Shown here: piece after piece, positions 1 to 11,450 of the stretch
Layout: each line of letters starts with the position of its first letter
Numbering within the stretch: position 1 is the first letter of the stretch
Origin: Euptelea pleiosperma
Lineage: Eukaryota; Streptophyta; Magnoliopsida; Ranunculales; Eupteleaceae
DNA: 64,000 nucleotides
Assembly (NCBI GenBank): GCA_035048495.1
Contig: CM068552.1
Coordinates: 27,344,154 to 27,408,153 of the forward strand
Direction: 5' to 3'
Position numbers and translations under genes: made by a program
Notes under the pieces: generated by a model
The model's database searches: none
Told to the model about the DNA's origin: nothing
Seen by the model: only the letters and a program-made list of their open reading frames with translations

Positions 1-739
1 CAAAATGAAACCACATAAACATGACCGGAAATACTCTGACCACAAATCTTAGGAACCATTGACCCAGCCTTGAAAAACTTTATGCTTGTACATCGAGCCA
101 AAGAAAAATCTCTCTTCCACACCCCCAACCAATCTCTCAACCCTACAAGAATTACGCCAACAATTTCACTTTCTAGACCTTATCACAGACAGTACATAGT
201 AACCAATGCTACAAAACTGGATAGTATGCAGAACGGCAGAGACTTGTCAGTTTTCTATTTCCCATTAATCATTGGAACGTGAGTTGTGTATGAATGCTTA
301 GTACCTCAAAGTTTTACCCCAAGGACAGATGTAATTGGGAGCACATTCAAGTTAGGTAGAATAGAATTGCATGGCAGAGCATTCTCATGGATCCATCCTA
401 AACCCTACCAACCCACGCATAAACTTTTATAGTTTTATGCTCTAAACTTTTGCTTGTCTCAAAGCCATATTCAAATAAAGTCAAAAATAATCTAGGATTT
501 TCAGGCCAACTAGGACCTTATAAAGCTTCATGAAAATTGGTATATACTCTATACCACACAAGATGGCTCTTACAAGCTCCACTCATAGTAGTTTCTATGC
601 AACTTACGGGGGACTAGTGAGCCATAAGATTGTTTGAACTTTGAACAGCTGATTTTACAAACACGAGTTTTAAGCGTGAAGATATACATTGAAGTATATT
701 GTGACCCTTATATTTGGGAGATGGTGGGTGAGTGGTTGA
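1..739. other. 3' flank of PEN-2, no gene recognised
   Basis: AT-rich sequence just past the PEN-2 stop codon (the gene is on the minus strand). It should hold the 3' UTR and downstream flank. The longest open frame is about 70 codons at 70-282 and resembles nothing I know. I see no repeat or RNA gene here. Confidence 0.5.
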
Positions 740-863
740 TTAGTTCCAACCAGTCAGGCCTAATATGTCAGCAACATTGTACATGACAAGACGCCCCAAG
801 ACGGGGCCAAGGAGGCGTTCGCCGCGTTCCCCACCAATTGAAACATGAGAGCAATTGCTCATT
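740..863 (-). CDS. PEN2: PEN-2 (gamma-secretase subunit), last coding exon
   Basis: Read on the minus strand, this exon follows an acceptor ending CTTATAG. One base completes a split codon, then 40 codons run to a TAA stop at 740-742. It encodes the conserved C-terminal part of PEN-2: a SIGGE block, then GPV, then LVMYNVADILGLTGWN before the stop. PEN-2 is the small membrane subunit of the gamma-secretase intramembrane protease complex, with presenilin, nicastrin and APH-1. Just before SIGGE the residues read SNCSHV, where a hydrophobic WALTF-like stretch is expected. A plus-one and a minus-one shift about 15 bases apart would explain this, and frame is restored by SIGGE. The first coding exon lies at 14683-14950 on the same strand. 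The exon identity is convincing. Whether the gene still works is open, because the middle coding part was not found. Confidence 0.8.
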
Positions 864-2157
864 CTATAAGTTAAAAGTCTCGGATAATTAAAAATGTGTT
901 GATTCTAGGGTTTTCGAATCTAACGATGCGGAAAAACCCTACTTTCGCGTCTCCTTGCTGAGGTTGCATGGTGGTGCAACCTTGCTGTTTGGAGCAGCAA
1001 AGAACACCTCCAGGTGAAGGAGGGCGGTGAAGAGAGGAGGCAGCAGGTGGGGGGCGGTTGCTGCTAGTGCAGATGGAGGCTTTGGTGGTAGAGTGACCGG
1101 CAGTGGAGGTGCAGGCTGGAGAAGGTACGACCTCTCCTCCTTCTCCCTTCTTCTTCTCTTCTTTTTCTTTTTTCTTTTCTCTTTTTTTTTTCTTTTGTTT
1201 TTCTTGGGAAGAGAATGAGAGAGGAGAACGTGGGAATCCAGAAAATTGAGTTGCATCGAAGTATGAATTATTGATTTAAGTTGACCAGCCTTGGTCTCAA
1301 ACATTTAATGACAGAAGTAAATCATGCTTACAAGTAGCAGTGATATAACTGTCTATCTGATGTGCCTACTAACATGAATTTACTTCTACTCCCCCTATAG
1401 CTGGATAAGAGATTTCTTCTTTTTCTTTTCAGTAGACAGCTGGATAAGAGATTTTACAGTTGTTTTCTCTTACTTGCACACAATGAGAGTGTACAGCAAG
1501 ATATCTAGAAGATAATTTTACAAAATTAATATATGTAATACGCTTAACAAAATTAAAAACAAAGAAAATATAAAACCAACTTATATAGAAATCAAATTAT
1601 AATGCTTAGACTTTCAACTATATCCAGATTTTGGTAAAGCAAAAGCTTCAAAAAGTATGCCAAATGTAGACTTGATGGAGTCCTGATAGCTATATCCAGT
1701 TAGTGTTAGATGAAGTCCCAAACAGGGGGAAGGAATCGCATTTTGGCTAGAAGATTTCTCCAACTGAAGGCCTATAAGAAACAACGCCACACTATTTTAC
1801 CTTTTGCCAACACATGCGGGCATCAAATATACGTTGAACGTATTTTCTCTCTAATGAAGAGTAGCGTACCAATACATCTCCTCTTATGGAAACAGGATTA
1901 GAAGCAATATCAATGGAATTAAAGTCATTGCCATAAAGAAGTAGAAAAGAGGAAAAGGCCACATGCCTAAGTCTTATGTAACGACCACATATAGTATCTC
2001 AAAGAGAGTGAGTTTACACTCAGCAGAGGCTACAGCCCCAGCTGCAAGACATGAACCTAAAGAGAGAAGATCATGTGCAGGACATTGACCATGAGGAGAA
2101 CAAAACCAGGCTACATCAGTCATCAAAATAAGGGGCAAGGTCCATGAGTTAAGAATA
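864..2157. other. PEN-2 intron sequence with polypyrimidine block
   Basis: No coding exon was recognised. A GC-rich stretch at about 950-1130 is followed by a long C/T-rich tract at 1131-1205. Open frames across it are lysine/arginine- or serine/leucine-rich and look like low-complexity artefacts. The rest is AT-rich intron-like DNA. Confidence 0.5.
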
Positions 2158-2561
2158 TCTATACTACTACTAAATGTCGGTATCCTGAAAAAACTTTTTT
2201 TTCCTATTTTATCCCTGATTTTTTCCCTATTTTACCGACTCTACCCTTCACTTCCATCTTTTTTACTTTTTTTTTCCAAAGATACCCCTACACAAAAGGT
2301 TAGCAACTTAACCTTCTCTCTCACGTTTTGTCCATGTCACTTCCTCTCCTATTTAGTTTTTTTCGAAACATTAATTAGGCATTAACTATCTGAATTGATT
2401 CCAACTTTTTAATCTGTTCCAAAAACACCCTTCACACTTTAATCTATTTAATTAAAATACTTAAGAATGTTTTAGACTTTCTAAAAACTTTCTGTCTAAA
2501 ATGGCTCTTCTCTATTTTACACATTTAACAAAAAAAAATATTAGTATTTTCCATTGGGTCG

Positions 2562-2916
2562 GGTTCTGGTGACCAACATTTTTTACTAACACTTTGGTGT
2601 ACCCTCATAGAAGATGAATCAATGGCTGATTTTTGGTGAAGATGATCTCTATGGTGAGGAGATCATCCTCACAAAAATTCAAATCATTCTAATATTCATA
2701 GACTGGTTTAGAAGTTGAAGAATTATAGACCGTCGATTTTTACCGTGTAACTTGAAAACCACATTTGACGGGGTTAGAAATTTCAGAATGGGCTGATTTT
2801 TTGTTGGGGTTATCTATATGATGGTGAGGAGATCATCCTCATCAAAAATCAGCAATTGATACATCTTCTATGAGGGTATACCAAAGTGTAGGTAAAAAAA
2901 GTTGGTCACCGGAACC
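2562..2916. mobile_element. MITE with long terminal inverted repeats
   Basis: The left end GGTTCTGGTGACCAAC is mirrored at the right end by GTTGGTCACCGGAACC. The inverted match continues inward for about 100 bp, including CACTTTGGTRTACCCTCATA and a GAGGATGATCTC-type block. The element has no open frame and would fold into one long hairpin. I could not find a clear target-site duplication. A related half-copy lies at 63735-63915. Confidence 0.65.
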
Positions 2917-4410
2917 TAGGAAGGCCACAGAGTTTGTGCTTACTATTCCCAATGCAACACCAGTGAAGGCTATGTACACGTGGTAGTCTGCATGGTTTAA
3001 AAAATGGCTGTTATAACGAAAAAATGAAGACCCAAAGGGAGTCACGAAAAACATGAACATCAGTCAATGTACATGAAGTGGAGCCCACATTTTTGAAGGA
3101 GAGTTAGGAAAAAGTGCCATGGGGCTATATGCCACTTATGTATTCATTGACCATCTGAAAAGACTCAAATCCAATGGTTAGAAATAACTAATCAGGCTAT
3201 TTTTAAGTGTGTAGGTCCATAATGACCCAAAGAGAGTCAAAAATATGGACATGGATCAAAACATGAAGAAGTGAAACCCACAATTTTTTAGAAGAGAGTT
3301 GCGAAAAATATATCATGAGGCCTAAATGTCATTCATTGACAATCCTTAACTTGCATAACGCATTGTGTCAAGTATTGCTTGAAGTGTAGATGGGTTCTAG
3401 ACAATCACCATATACAAAAATAATATTTTCAAATTTAATTAATACCAATGAGGTTCTTAACTATTCAATTAATAGTTTTTATTTTGTTATTTCATAACTT
3501 GAAAAATAAAATAAACAAAATAAAAATAAGATCAAAGGTTTAAAAATTTTCTTCAAACACCAAAGTTCAACCCTTGAGCTATTATTTAATTGATTAGTTT
3601 TTGGAATTTTACTTTTTTTAATTAATTAGTTAGATTACCAGTGTTTTGAATTTTGATCTGGTCACATTAGTCATTCGCATAATATATTTTAATAGTAAGT
3701 ATGGAATTTTTTGCTTTCGCTTGGATTTGCTAAACATTTGAATTTTTTTTTCTCTCAAAGTTGCAGAGAATATAATTAGTTTCGTTGCTCATTGCTCATG
3801 TTTCACTATTTTTTTTTTGCACATCTCACACTTATAATAATTTTACATTGCTATTAATTTTTTTATTTTTTATTTACTATTTCTTTAGTAATTTTACATG
3901 GCTATTAATATTTAATTTTTAACTTTTTCAATTAAATTAATAGTTATGCATAGCTCATAATAAAAAGATATCTTAAAGAGTCCTGTAAGTTTGCATTTTA
4001 CACAAACTCGGAGTGACATCAGATACATTGTCTGTATATTATATACTACTATTAAATATATCATTTTGGTCTTATTTAGTTTTTTTAGTTTTCCTTTAAA
4101 GTTCCATAACTTTCCATGATAAAACTTTTACTGGAAAAGAAAATTGCAATGAGGGTGGAATGCCAAAATACGGAAACACTTTACAAGTATAATTCCATTC
4201 CTATTCACTTAACATTTTCCATGGTCAAACTTTTACTGGAAAATGGAAATTGTAGTGAGGGTGGAATGCCACAATATAGACATATGACTAATTTTGTGAG
4301 CCATTGCATTGATTTGAACTATGAAATCGCTAAGTTGCTGCTGGCGCTCATGAATCAATGGTCAGACATGGCAACCAATCCACCACGTGCCAGTTAGTTC
4401 GGTGTAACCA

Positions 4411-4734
4411 AACGTCTTTGATCACGAATATCCATGGAACACTCTTACAGACTACTGACCGTATGGATGTTTGATACATCCGTAGGTGGACTTACAAACC
4501 AAAACATAACCTGCTTGGTGATCTTTAGCCGTTCAAATTAAATACTCCAAATAATATTCGAATCTCATGGCTGAAAATCTACCCATGAAGATACCAAATC
4601 TAACGGTTATAAATCAGGAATCAGGCTGATGTTTGGTCCATACATACACCTAAGGATGGTCCAATGATCCATATGCTCAGTGGGTTCTAAGAGTTTGCCA
4701 TGTGGCTCATACTGACGTTTGTGATCAAACACGT
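4411..4734. repeat. Fold-back repeat copy (CACGTGGC family)
   Basis: The arms begin with AAACGTCTTTGATCAC on the left, mirrored by GTGATCAAACACGTTT on the right. Inside are the family landmarks: CGTATGGATGTTTG, GTAGGTGGAC and a block like CAGCCTGATTAGTGATTT, then the same blocks in reverse order on the other strand, ending in GCCATGTGGCTCATACTG. It is non-coding and diverged. Confidence 0.6.
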
Positions 4735-5704
4735 TTGAGAATGAAACCCAAAGGCTAAAATTAACCAAACAAGCTGATTTCTAGTATGAAAGTCTACCAA
4801 GGGGAAGGCTAAACATGAATTGCAGTCAGTGTGGTACCCATGGAATCCAAACATTTTTTTTAGTGTACTAAATCCAACGTCTATAAATCATTAATCAAGC
4901 TAAAAAATGCATGCAGTAAATGGGCTTAAAAAAACTTTAGATAGTTTCCTAATTTAAAATCAAAGTTCTCAAGCATCTCTATTAAACCGGTTGATATCAG
5001 TAAGTATTTTTTTTTTTTTAGTTTAACCACGAAGCTTTTCCTATCTTGCTACCCTATGTCTGTATTAGTTTAATATGACTAAATTGGCAATTCTTATTTT
5101 ATCCAGTTGCAACTATAGAATTGCTTTTTGTACCACCATTGTATTGTTATTAGGCAAAATTAAAACCACATGGTGGCCATCGAAAAGGCTTGTGTTGCTG
5201 ATTGCCATTGAATTGCTCCGCCTAACAGCCTAATGAAAGACAATTAGTGGGAGAACTCATTTTGACTGTTGCTGTTTCGCACTGAATTGGCATGGCTAAA
5301 TGCCTAAAGAAAGACAATTACCTGGAGAATTTATCTTCAGAGCTGGATTGACTACTGCGTTGGTGAAGTGATTGCAACTGATAAATAATTAATTTGATTA
5401 GGAGAGTAGAAAACTAGGTTAATTGTACATATTCAATCTTTGGGGATCGTTACTAGCTTAATCCCAATTCTTTGATGTTCAAGATTTTAAGTGTTGATGT
5501 ACTTTCCTTCGACCTTAATACATTAAAACACTCAAGGACAAAAGTTCTTCCTTTTGGTGAGTCGAAATTTTTTGCTCGTCTAACATCGTACTTCTAAAAG
5601 CATGGATGTTAATTTACTCTCGGCCCTCTTATAAAATTCATTAATGTACATATCCTCAGTCCAACTCTAACTCTCCACATGCAACGCACATGTGCAACTA
5701 CTAG

Positions 5705-7049
5705 TAAGAAGAATGTGGAACGAACTCAAGTTCTCATTTGTATATCCACTCGTGTCCTCAACAAAAGCAAGATGGAGTCATCAATAAACAGACAACATGC
5801 CACGTGCATGATGTGAGGGCCCAAAATTGTTTTTTTTTTTTATAAGTTACCAAAAAAATCTGTAGATGTTCAGAGCAGAAAATGAGTTCTTCAGAATGAA
5901 TGAAATTGTTTCCTTCTCATATGCTAACTCAACCTTCTTGTATTTGAGGTGCACAGTCCTGGGCATACTTTGTATTGCAGGAGCTATACCAATTTCAGTA
6001 ACTAATATCCTTCTACCATATTCCAGATTTTAACTACCAAAGTAACTACATCTTTGAATACAATGAGTAGTAGTACCAGTGACACCAAAAATAAGCCTCT
6101 ATTATATTACCAGTATATTTTCATAACCAGTTCAATTGTGCATAACACCTCGTGAAAGTAGTGAAATGAAATCATCTAAGTAGCTACCTTAGAGGTGACT
6201 TCATAAAATCCAAGAGCCGGAGATTTATGAAGATATCATTATTTCATGTCTAAATTGTACAAGGGTCGTTGACACGTTGCAGGACCAACCACAATACCAT
6301 TCTCCTAGCTTCCAGCATTTAGTTAAGCTCCGGTCACCGGAGACCCTTTCTCTGGTGTCTCAATCGCTGGCTGTGAGTCCCAGTTGGATTGGTTATGGTT
6401 TGCTGTGAAAAGCCCCATATTAGAGACGTTCAAGAGGTTGATGAAAGCCTCATTTTGGGCCTAAATCATTTAACATCAGGTCCAACTTTATGTCTCTTGG
6501 GCTTACATAAATAGCCCAGCTCATCGACCGAACCCTGATCCAAGCTTGCAGCCCCAACCAACACCACCCACGGTAGCAAAAGTAAGGGGTGCGTATACAT
6601 GTGCTGAAGTGTTGGGTGCACACACCACAAAATATATGTTACCAGATTGTTTTGTACCCAAACAGCATCCCAATCTCACAAAGTATGTACCAGTAGTTGG
6701 AACGAGTACTTTCTCATCATGTTATCCCAGGAGACAACATCACATTCTGACCTGACTGTATGGGCGTGCCACAAAACGTTGCTTGTACTATCCCTTTCAC
6801 TCAACCAAAAGCCAACAACCTTCGATCAGCGCAAACCTTATATTGTTGCGCTCGTGATATAAAACACAATCACTTTACGCTATCAAAGAAAGACAAAAAA
6901 ATAAAATCGATCCGGTGTGTTTGACAGCATTTTGATATGTTGCGTGAATTATCTTTTTGCTCGATAAAGGGTAATTTGTCCTCTGAATTAGGAAAACCAC
7001 ATATCATAGTGATTGTGACAACAAGATCTATCTCTATACCCCAAGTATT
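5705..7049. other. PEN-2 intron sequence, nothing recognised
   Basis: AT-rich sequence with only short open frames, the longest about 70 codons near 6546-6862. None resembles a known domain. I specifically looked on the minus strand for the missing PEN-2 middle exon and did not see it. Confidence 0.4.
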
Positions 7050-7270
7050 ATGGCTGCCCGAGGAGTGAGATGCCGACAGGGACGAGAAGATGAGTAATAT
7101 TACATGGAAGCGTTCCAAGAATTTCAGCAAGACATGCAACAACAAATCCAAAACTTGGCACGGATAATGACAAATATGATAGCTTCTTCACATGACCCGA
7201 CAAGCCTCGAACATCGGTCTAGAAGTGAGTCTAAGGACACGTTTGAACGGAAAACCGCTGGAGAAGCTTG
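7050..7270 (+). pseudogene. Retrotransposon gag N-terminal fragment
   Basis: The frame starts with ATG, runs about 15 codons rich in Arg/Gly, hits a stop, and continues in the same frame with a glutamine-rich segment (YYMEAFQEFQQDMQQQIQNL, then ARIM). This looks like the coiled-coil start of a plant Ty3/gypsy Gag. No Gag core, zinc knuckle or pol follows, so it is a remnant. The assignment rests on composition and is tentative. Confidence 0.35.
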
Positions 7271-7482
7271 AGAATAGGACAACGACTGCATCTCTAATAT
7301 GACTGAAGGAAAACAAACAAACCAGGAAATCAGAACATATGGTGTTTTGCCTCAGGATTGATCCACGAATCGCGCAGGAATCCTCTCTGCGATTTCTTCA
7401 AAAACTCTTGTCGGCTCCAGATGCTCACAAAACCATCTTAAATTGGAATGGAGGCTCTAGGGGATAAAGACACATGCCCTAG

Positions 7483-7495
7483 AGCTGATACCATG
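7483..7495 (-). other. Primer-binding site of LTR fragment
   Basis: On the minus strand this reads TGGTATCAGCTCT, a slightly altered match to the 3' end of initiator tRNA-Met used as the reverse-transcription primer. It lies immediately downstream (minus strand) of the LTR at 7497-7858. Confidence 0.5.
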
Positions 7496-7496
7496 T

Positions 7497-7858
7497 TGTT
7501 AATTAGGTTGTAACCAGTAGAGGCAAGATTGTATAGAGAAGAAGGAAAAGAGTAATGGTGGCGGAAGAAGGTGAGAAGGAGATTAGGGTTAGAGAGAGAA
7601 GTAGTGGAAGAGAAGAGATTGAATTGTGTTTCAATCTCTCTCACTCAAGTATATATATATATATCATGGGTGAAAACCCTACAAGCCAAAAACGTGGGGT
7701 TAAGTGGTGGCCCACTTAACTCCCACAACATAAATAAAAAACGTGGGCTAAGTGGCTGGCCCACTTAACCGTCTTACACACGAACAAAGGACCCACGTGG
7801 AAGTGGGACACAGCCCACTTATGGACACCCACGTGGGTGTACTATATAAACTCCAACA
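7497..7858 (-). mobile_element. Long terminal repeat (copia-type), single copy
   Basis: On the minus strand the block starts TGTTGGAGTTTATATAG and ends CTAATTAACA, giving the TG...CA termini of an LTR, and is followed by a tRNA-Met primer site. It includes a (TA)n run at 7651-7664 and repeated AAGTGGG/CCCACTT words. No second LTR or pol sequence was found nearby, so this is the 5' remnant of a truncated element. Confidence 0.55.
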
Positions 7859-9069
7859 GTATGGATATTTAAGGAGTTCTAGGTTCGAAAGGCTCTGAAC
7901 AACGTCGGGAAAGGAGAAGAAAAGAGAAGGAGAGAAGAAGGGAGAGAAAGAGAGAGTAGAGATCTCGCAGCCCTAATTTTATTTTATAAAGTTGTTAGGA
8001 TACATAATGGACCTACAAGCAAAGATAATGAGCTTACAGGCCAAGATACATCTAACACATAAGTGACATGAACAAATGCAAAATAAATGAAATGGAAATA
8101 TCATATCTCCTACATTTCTTATCTCACTTCTACTATTCTCTCACCAATCATTCATGAGAATACACAGTTATCAGCCTGTCTTAAACATTTTCTTCTAAAA
8201 TGTGTTTAAGGCATGGAAAACAGTGAACTCACTTAACTTTATGAAATTGTTGGGAAATTTTGTAATTCATCACTTAGAATTTCCGAGATTTTATTTGATG
8301 AGTTCCAAAATCAACCTAACACAAATGGTTTAGACCACCTGAGACATCGTAAAAATTAATACCATTCATCCTATTCGTTGATCATCCATGGACTACTTCA
8401 ATGGCCTCGCCACCATAAGCATCTCTCACAGAGGTCTAGCCATCTCCGAGCCACATGTCAGATAGGTAGACCTAAGAGCATGGACTACCATTATGCAAGA
8501 AACATTGAGAGAATTGACAAAAGAATTGAGCCCATCATTACAATGGGCTAGCAAGGCTTTTACTCCCTTCGTCCACATGTCCTCCATCAACGAAACTCCC
8601 AATGTTTGATTTCGTAGAGTACGAAAAGTGAGCGATGCCCGTTATTGCACTACTCCATTCAGACATGTAATTTTTATTTTGAAAGCAATTTGAATTTCAT
8701 CCAAGTCTCTCACCGACCCCAACCCCAGATACTTGGTGGTTATTGTGCCACATCGCCCTCCTCATCGAACGGTGGGATGAAATCTCCTATGACTGATTTT
8801 GGTCCAGCCATGGTTCCCATAGGAAACACCCACCATATTACAAGTATGCACCTCAGGTGTACCTGACTACCTACTACATCAATGCCAACTTGGCAATGGA
8901 ACTCCACGTAATCATCTTCAAGCTTCCGATCTCTGGCTAACAGTGTGTCTCTGCTCCAAACACCTTTAGAAACACCCTTATGCCCTAATAAAGAAGCAAA
9001 ATTCAAAATTTTACCAGCCTTAGTTGCGTCCACTCTGGAAACATGAGTTTCTAGAAGTTTGCAATTTTT
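7859..9069. other. Intron sequence, no gene recognised
   Basis: Purine-rich at 7900-7965, then AT-rich. A minus-strand frame at 8740-9033 contains a segment (KAGKILNFASLLGHKGVSKG) that could be LINE ORF1 debris, but I cannot assign it firmly. Confidence 0.35.
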
Positions 9070-10050
9070 TGAACTTCAGGGTTCTTTTGTTAAGGATTGT
9101 TATTCTAGGTCTTTTGGCAATCCTTCATGGAATCTAGCTTTGAGGAAAAATGCTAATGATTGGGAGGTGGAGGTAGTGATTAGGTTGCTTAATCACATTG
9201 GCTGAGAGATTTTTTCCTTTTTTGAAACCGTGGGTATCCAGGCCTCTTAGAGCACCCGACTAGTGATTTGCTTTCTAATTTTTTACGACCTCTTAGGTTG
9301 CTTGATCACATTGGCTGAGATGATTTGAATCCACAGTTTTCTAATAGTAGGATTTGATAAGGAGATTCGAAGGGAGTTTTTCAGTAAAGTCATTTTACTT
9401 AGTTCTCTTATCCCAAGAGCCTCCTTCATTTCCAGTTTCGCGTGCTTGGGCTAAGGAAGTTCCTTCCAAGGTGGTTTTTTTCGTTTGGACTGCTACACCT
9501 GATAAGATTTTAAGGGTGAATCATTTGATTCATAGGAACAATTGCTTGTTGAATATGTGTTTCTTTGTAGAGCAAGTGACGGAACGGTAAATCAACTTCT
9601 ACTTCACTTTCAATACTCCAGAGATGTGTGGTCTTATTTCTTTCAGCTATTCGGTGTCTATTGGACATGCCCATATAGTGTAAAAGATCATATTTTAGGG
9701 TAAACTGAGATAAATGTCCCCCCTAGAGGCCATACTCTATGGAGAATGCTTCCTTCCACGATCTGGTGGGCTATGTAGAAGGAGAGGAACAATCGCATTT
9801 CTTAGAATTAGTGTGGGGAATTTCAAGCCATGCTTTTGAAGATTAAAACTCTTACTTATGGTCTTCTCCCCTCAAAGAATTTATAGGGGTTCAGTTTGAA
9901 GATTGTGTGTTTAAATGGTTTGAATCCTTTATGTGCGGTGTTTGATGTAGTTTGCTTTCTAATTTTTGACGAGTCCCTTTCTCGTCATTTCCTTGTTCAG
10001 TGGGGTTTACCCTTTCTTCTTAATACAACATTTTCCTTATCAAAAGAAAA
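9070..10050 (+). pseudogene. 5'-truncated LINE, reverse-transcriptase zinc-binding region
   Basis: Translating the plus strand in shifting frames gives the C-terminal zinc-binding domain of plant L1-type LINEs: SVKSFYLVLLS, then VPSKVVFFVWTATPDKIL, a cysteine/histidine segment, and RMLPSTIWWAM-KERNNRIS. Stops and frameshifts interrupt it. An apparent 3' UTR follows, containing TTCTCGTCATTTCCTTGTTC. LINEs insert by target-primed reverse transcription, which often leaves only the 3' end, and that fits this fragment. It lies inside the PEN-2 intron, antisense to the host gene. Confidence 0.7.
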
Positions 10051-11217
10051 TTAATGATTTATCTTTATGAGTTAAAAAAAATATGGAATAATATCCAAAA
10101 AATAAAAAGAATATATAATAGGCACTTAACTACTCAGACATCATATAATGACAAATTTTTGTGTAAACACTAAAAAATAATGACAACACAATATGCTTAG
10201 CAATCCCGAATATGCACTATAGAGACAATATTTTAAACTCAGTTACAGTTTCAAGATCGTTAACAAAAAGAAAAATCCAAACCATATATCGTCAATTCAT
10301 TATCAAATTCAACAAGTTTCCACCTCTCATTAGCAGTCTCAATTCTCAATCTTTCAAATTATGTGCACAGACATGCATTTCTGGTCATTTGTCTTTGGTG
10401 ATGTTACATGTAAAAATGCTACCATAAAACTATTTCCCACAATAATTGTATTGCAAGAATTTCTTATTGTACAATATTAAGTCTATGCTTCTTATTTGAA
10501 AGTATAATCAGTCTAATATCTTGAAAATAGAAAAGATAAAGAAAATAAATTACAGATGATCCCCTAATCTCTAGAATACTTATACTGTTGTACAAAAAAT
10601 CTCGTTCATTTTCTTATCCTAAACCTTAATCACTAAGGAGTTCTCGGTTAAGAGCTTTATTACTTTCTTTTTTAATCTCTAAGTGCCATTTTGACTTGAA
10701 ATATTAAAGAGAAATAGAAAAAGAAAAAAAATCTAAAAAATAACCCATGGTTGATGGTGGAACAATGCTTAAATATCTTGTCTGTGTGGAAAGACATAGC
10801 AAGAAACATGTTATAAATTTATCTAATTAGTTAAAACAGCCACTGATTTTCTTTTTAATAGTGTTTAAGATTCAGGAAAAACCAAACATACAAACAAGTC
10901 ATTGTTTCACTTGAAAATATGCCCATGTTTTTTTCAAATTGTAAGATTTAAGAGAATCGTATGATTCAAATCGTGAATCTTACTCAAATGGTAAGATTCA
11001 CACAAAAATGGTAGGAGTTTTATCTAAAAGGATTCAGACATAATATTCAAATTGTTCGGTTAAGATTAGATTTGAATCGTAGGATTTAGATCATAAATAA
11101 AAGGATTTTAATAAAACCATCTCAAACCATACTAAAATACGAGTGACCAATTTAAAACATCAACATAAATTGATACATCTCCATTCTGTCAACCAGCATT
11201 CACAACCTGTTAGGACC
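10051..11217. other. AT-rich intron sequence, nothing recognised
   Basis: No domain-bearing open frame. Near 10940-11110 short words around GATTTGAATCGTAGGATT recur in both orientations, suggesting an old decayed repeat. Confidence 0.4.
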
Positions 11218-11424
11218 CCAATCTGATCTGCCACATGGCTATTGACCAAGCCACACACATGGCGTAGAGTCATAGGATCAGTTATGTAGTTATCTAACTG
11301 TTATGTAACTGCTGTAAACCTATTTAAATTAACTTCTGTACATCTCAAGAAGGGAAGAAGAATTTCAATTTAAATTAAGAGCTTTACTCTCTCAAAGAGT
11401 TACGATAGAACCAGTGTTCTATCA
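11218..11424 (+). repeat. 5' LTR of Gag-only element
   Basis: Starts TGTTAGGACC and ends TTCTATCA. It matches 12671-12895 closely over the shared part, with several substitutions. Confidence 0.75.
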
Positions 11425-11426
11425 TT

Positions 11427-11440
11427 TGGTATCAGAGCCA
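11427..11440 (+). other. Primer-binding site (tRNA-Met)
   Basis: TGGTATCAGAGCCA begins two bases after the 5' LTR and is complementary to the initiator tRNA-Met 3' end. Confidence 0.8.
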
Positions 11441-11450
11441 GATTCCAAAA

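Larger units (their letters stand above)
2158..5704 (+). mobile_element. Helitron-like non-autonomous element
   Basis: The left end reads TCTATACTACTACTAAATG and is preceded by A. The right end is a 10-bp perfect palindrome GCACATGTGC followed by AACTACTAG and then T. A 5' TC, a 3' hairpin shortly before CTAG, and insertion between A and T are hallmarks of Helitrons. There is no helicase or Rep coding sequence, so it would be non-autonomous. It carries inverted-repeat elements at 2562-2916 and 4411-4734. A second Helitron-start-like string, TATACTACTATTAAATA, lies near 4045, so the interval could be two nested elements rather than one. Confidence 0.5.

Noticed and set aside
939..1304. 121-codon lysine/proline-rich open frame and a 63-codon frame on the other strand
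   Set aside because: Both arise from a long polypyrimidine tract; composition is low-complexity and no domain is visible.
5930..6110. Minus-strand hydrophobic reading (YVVTLVV-like) as the missing PEN-2 exon
   Set aside because: Only the first three residues fit, borders are not splice-like, and the rest does not match the family.
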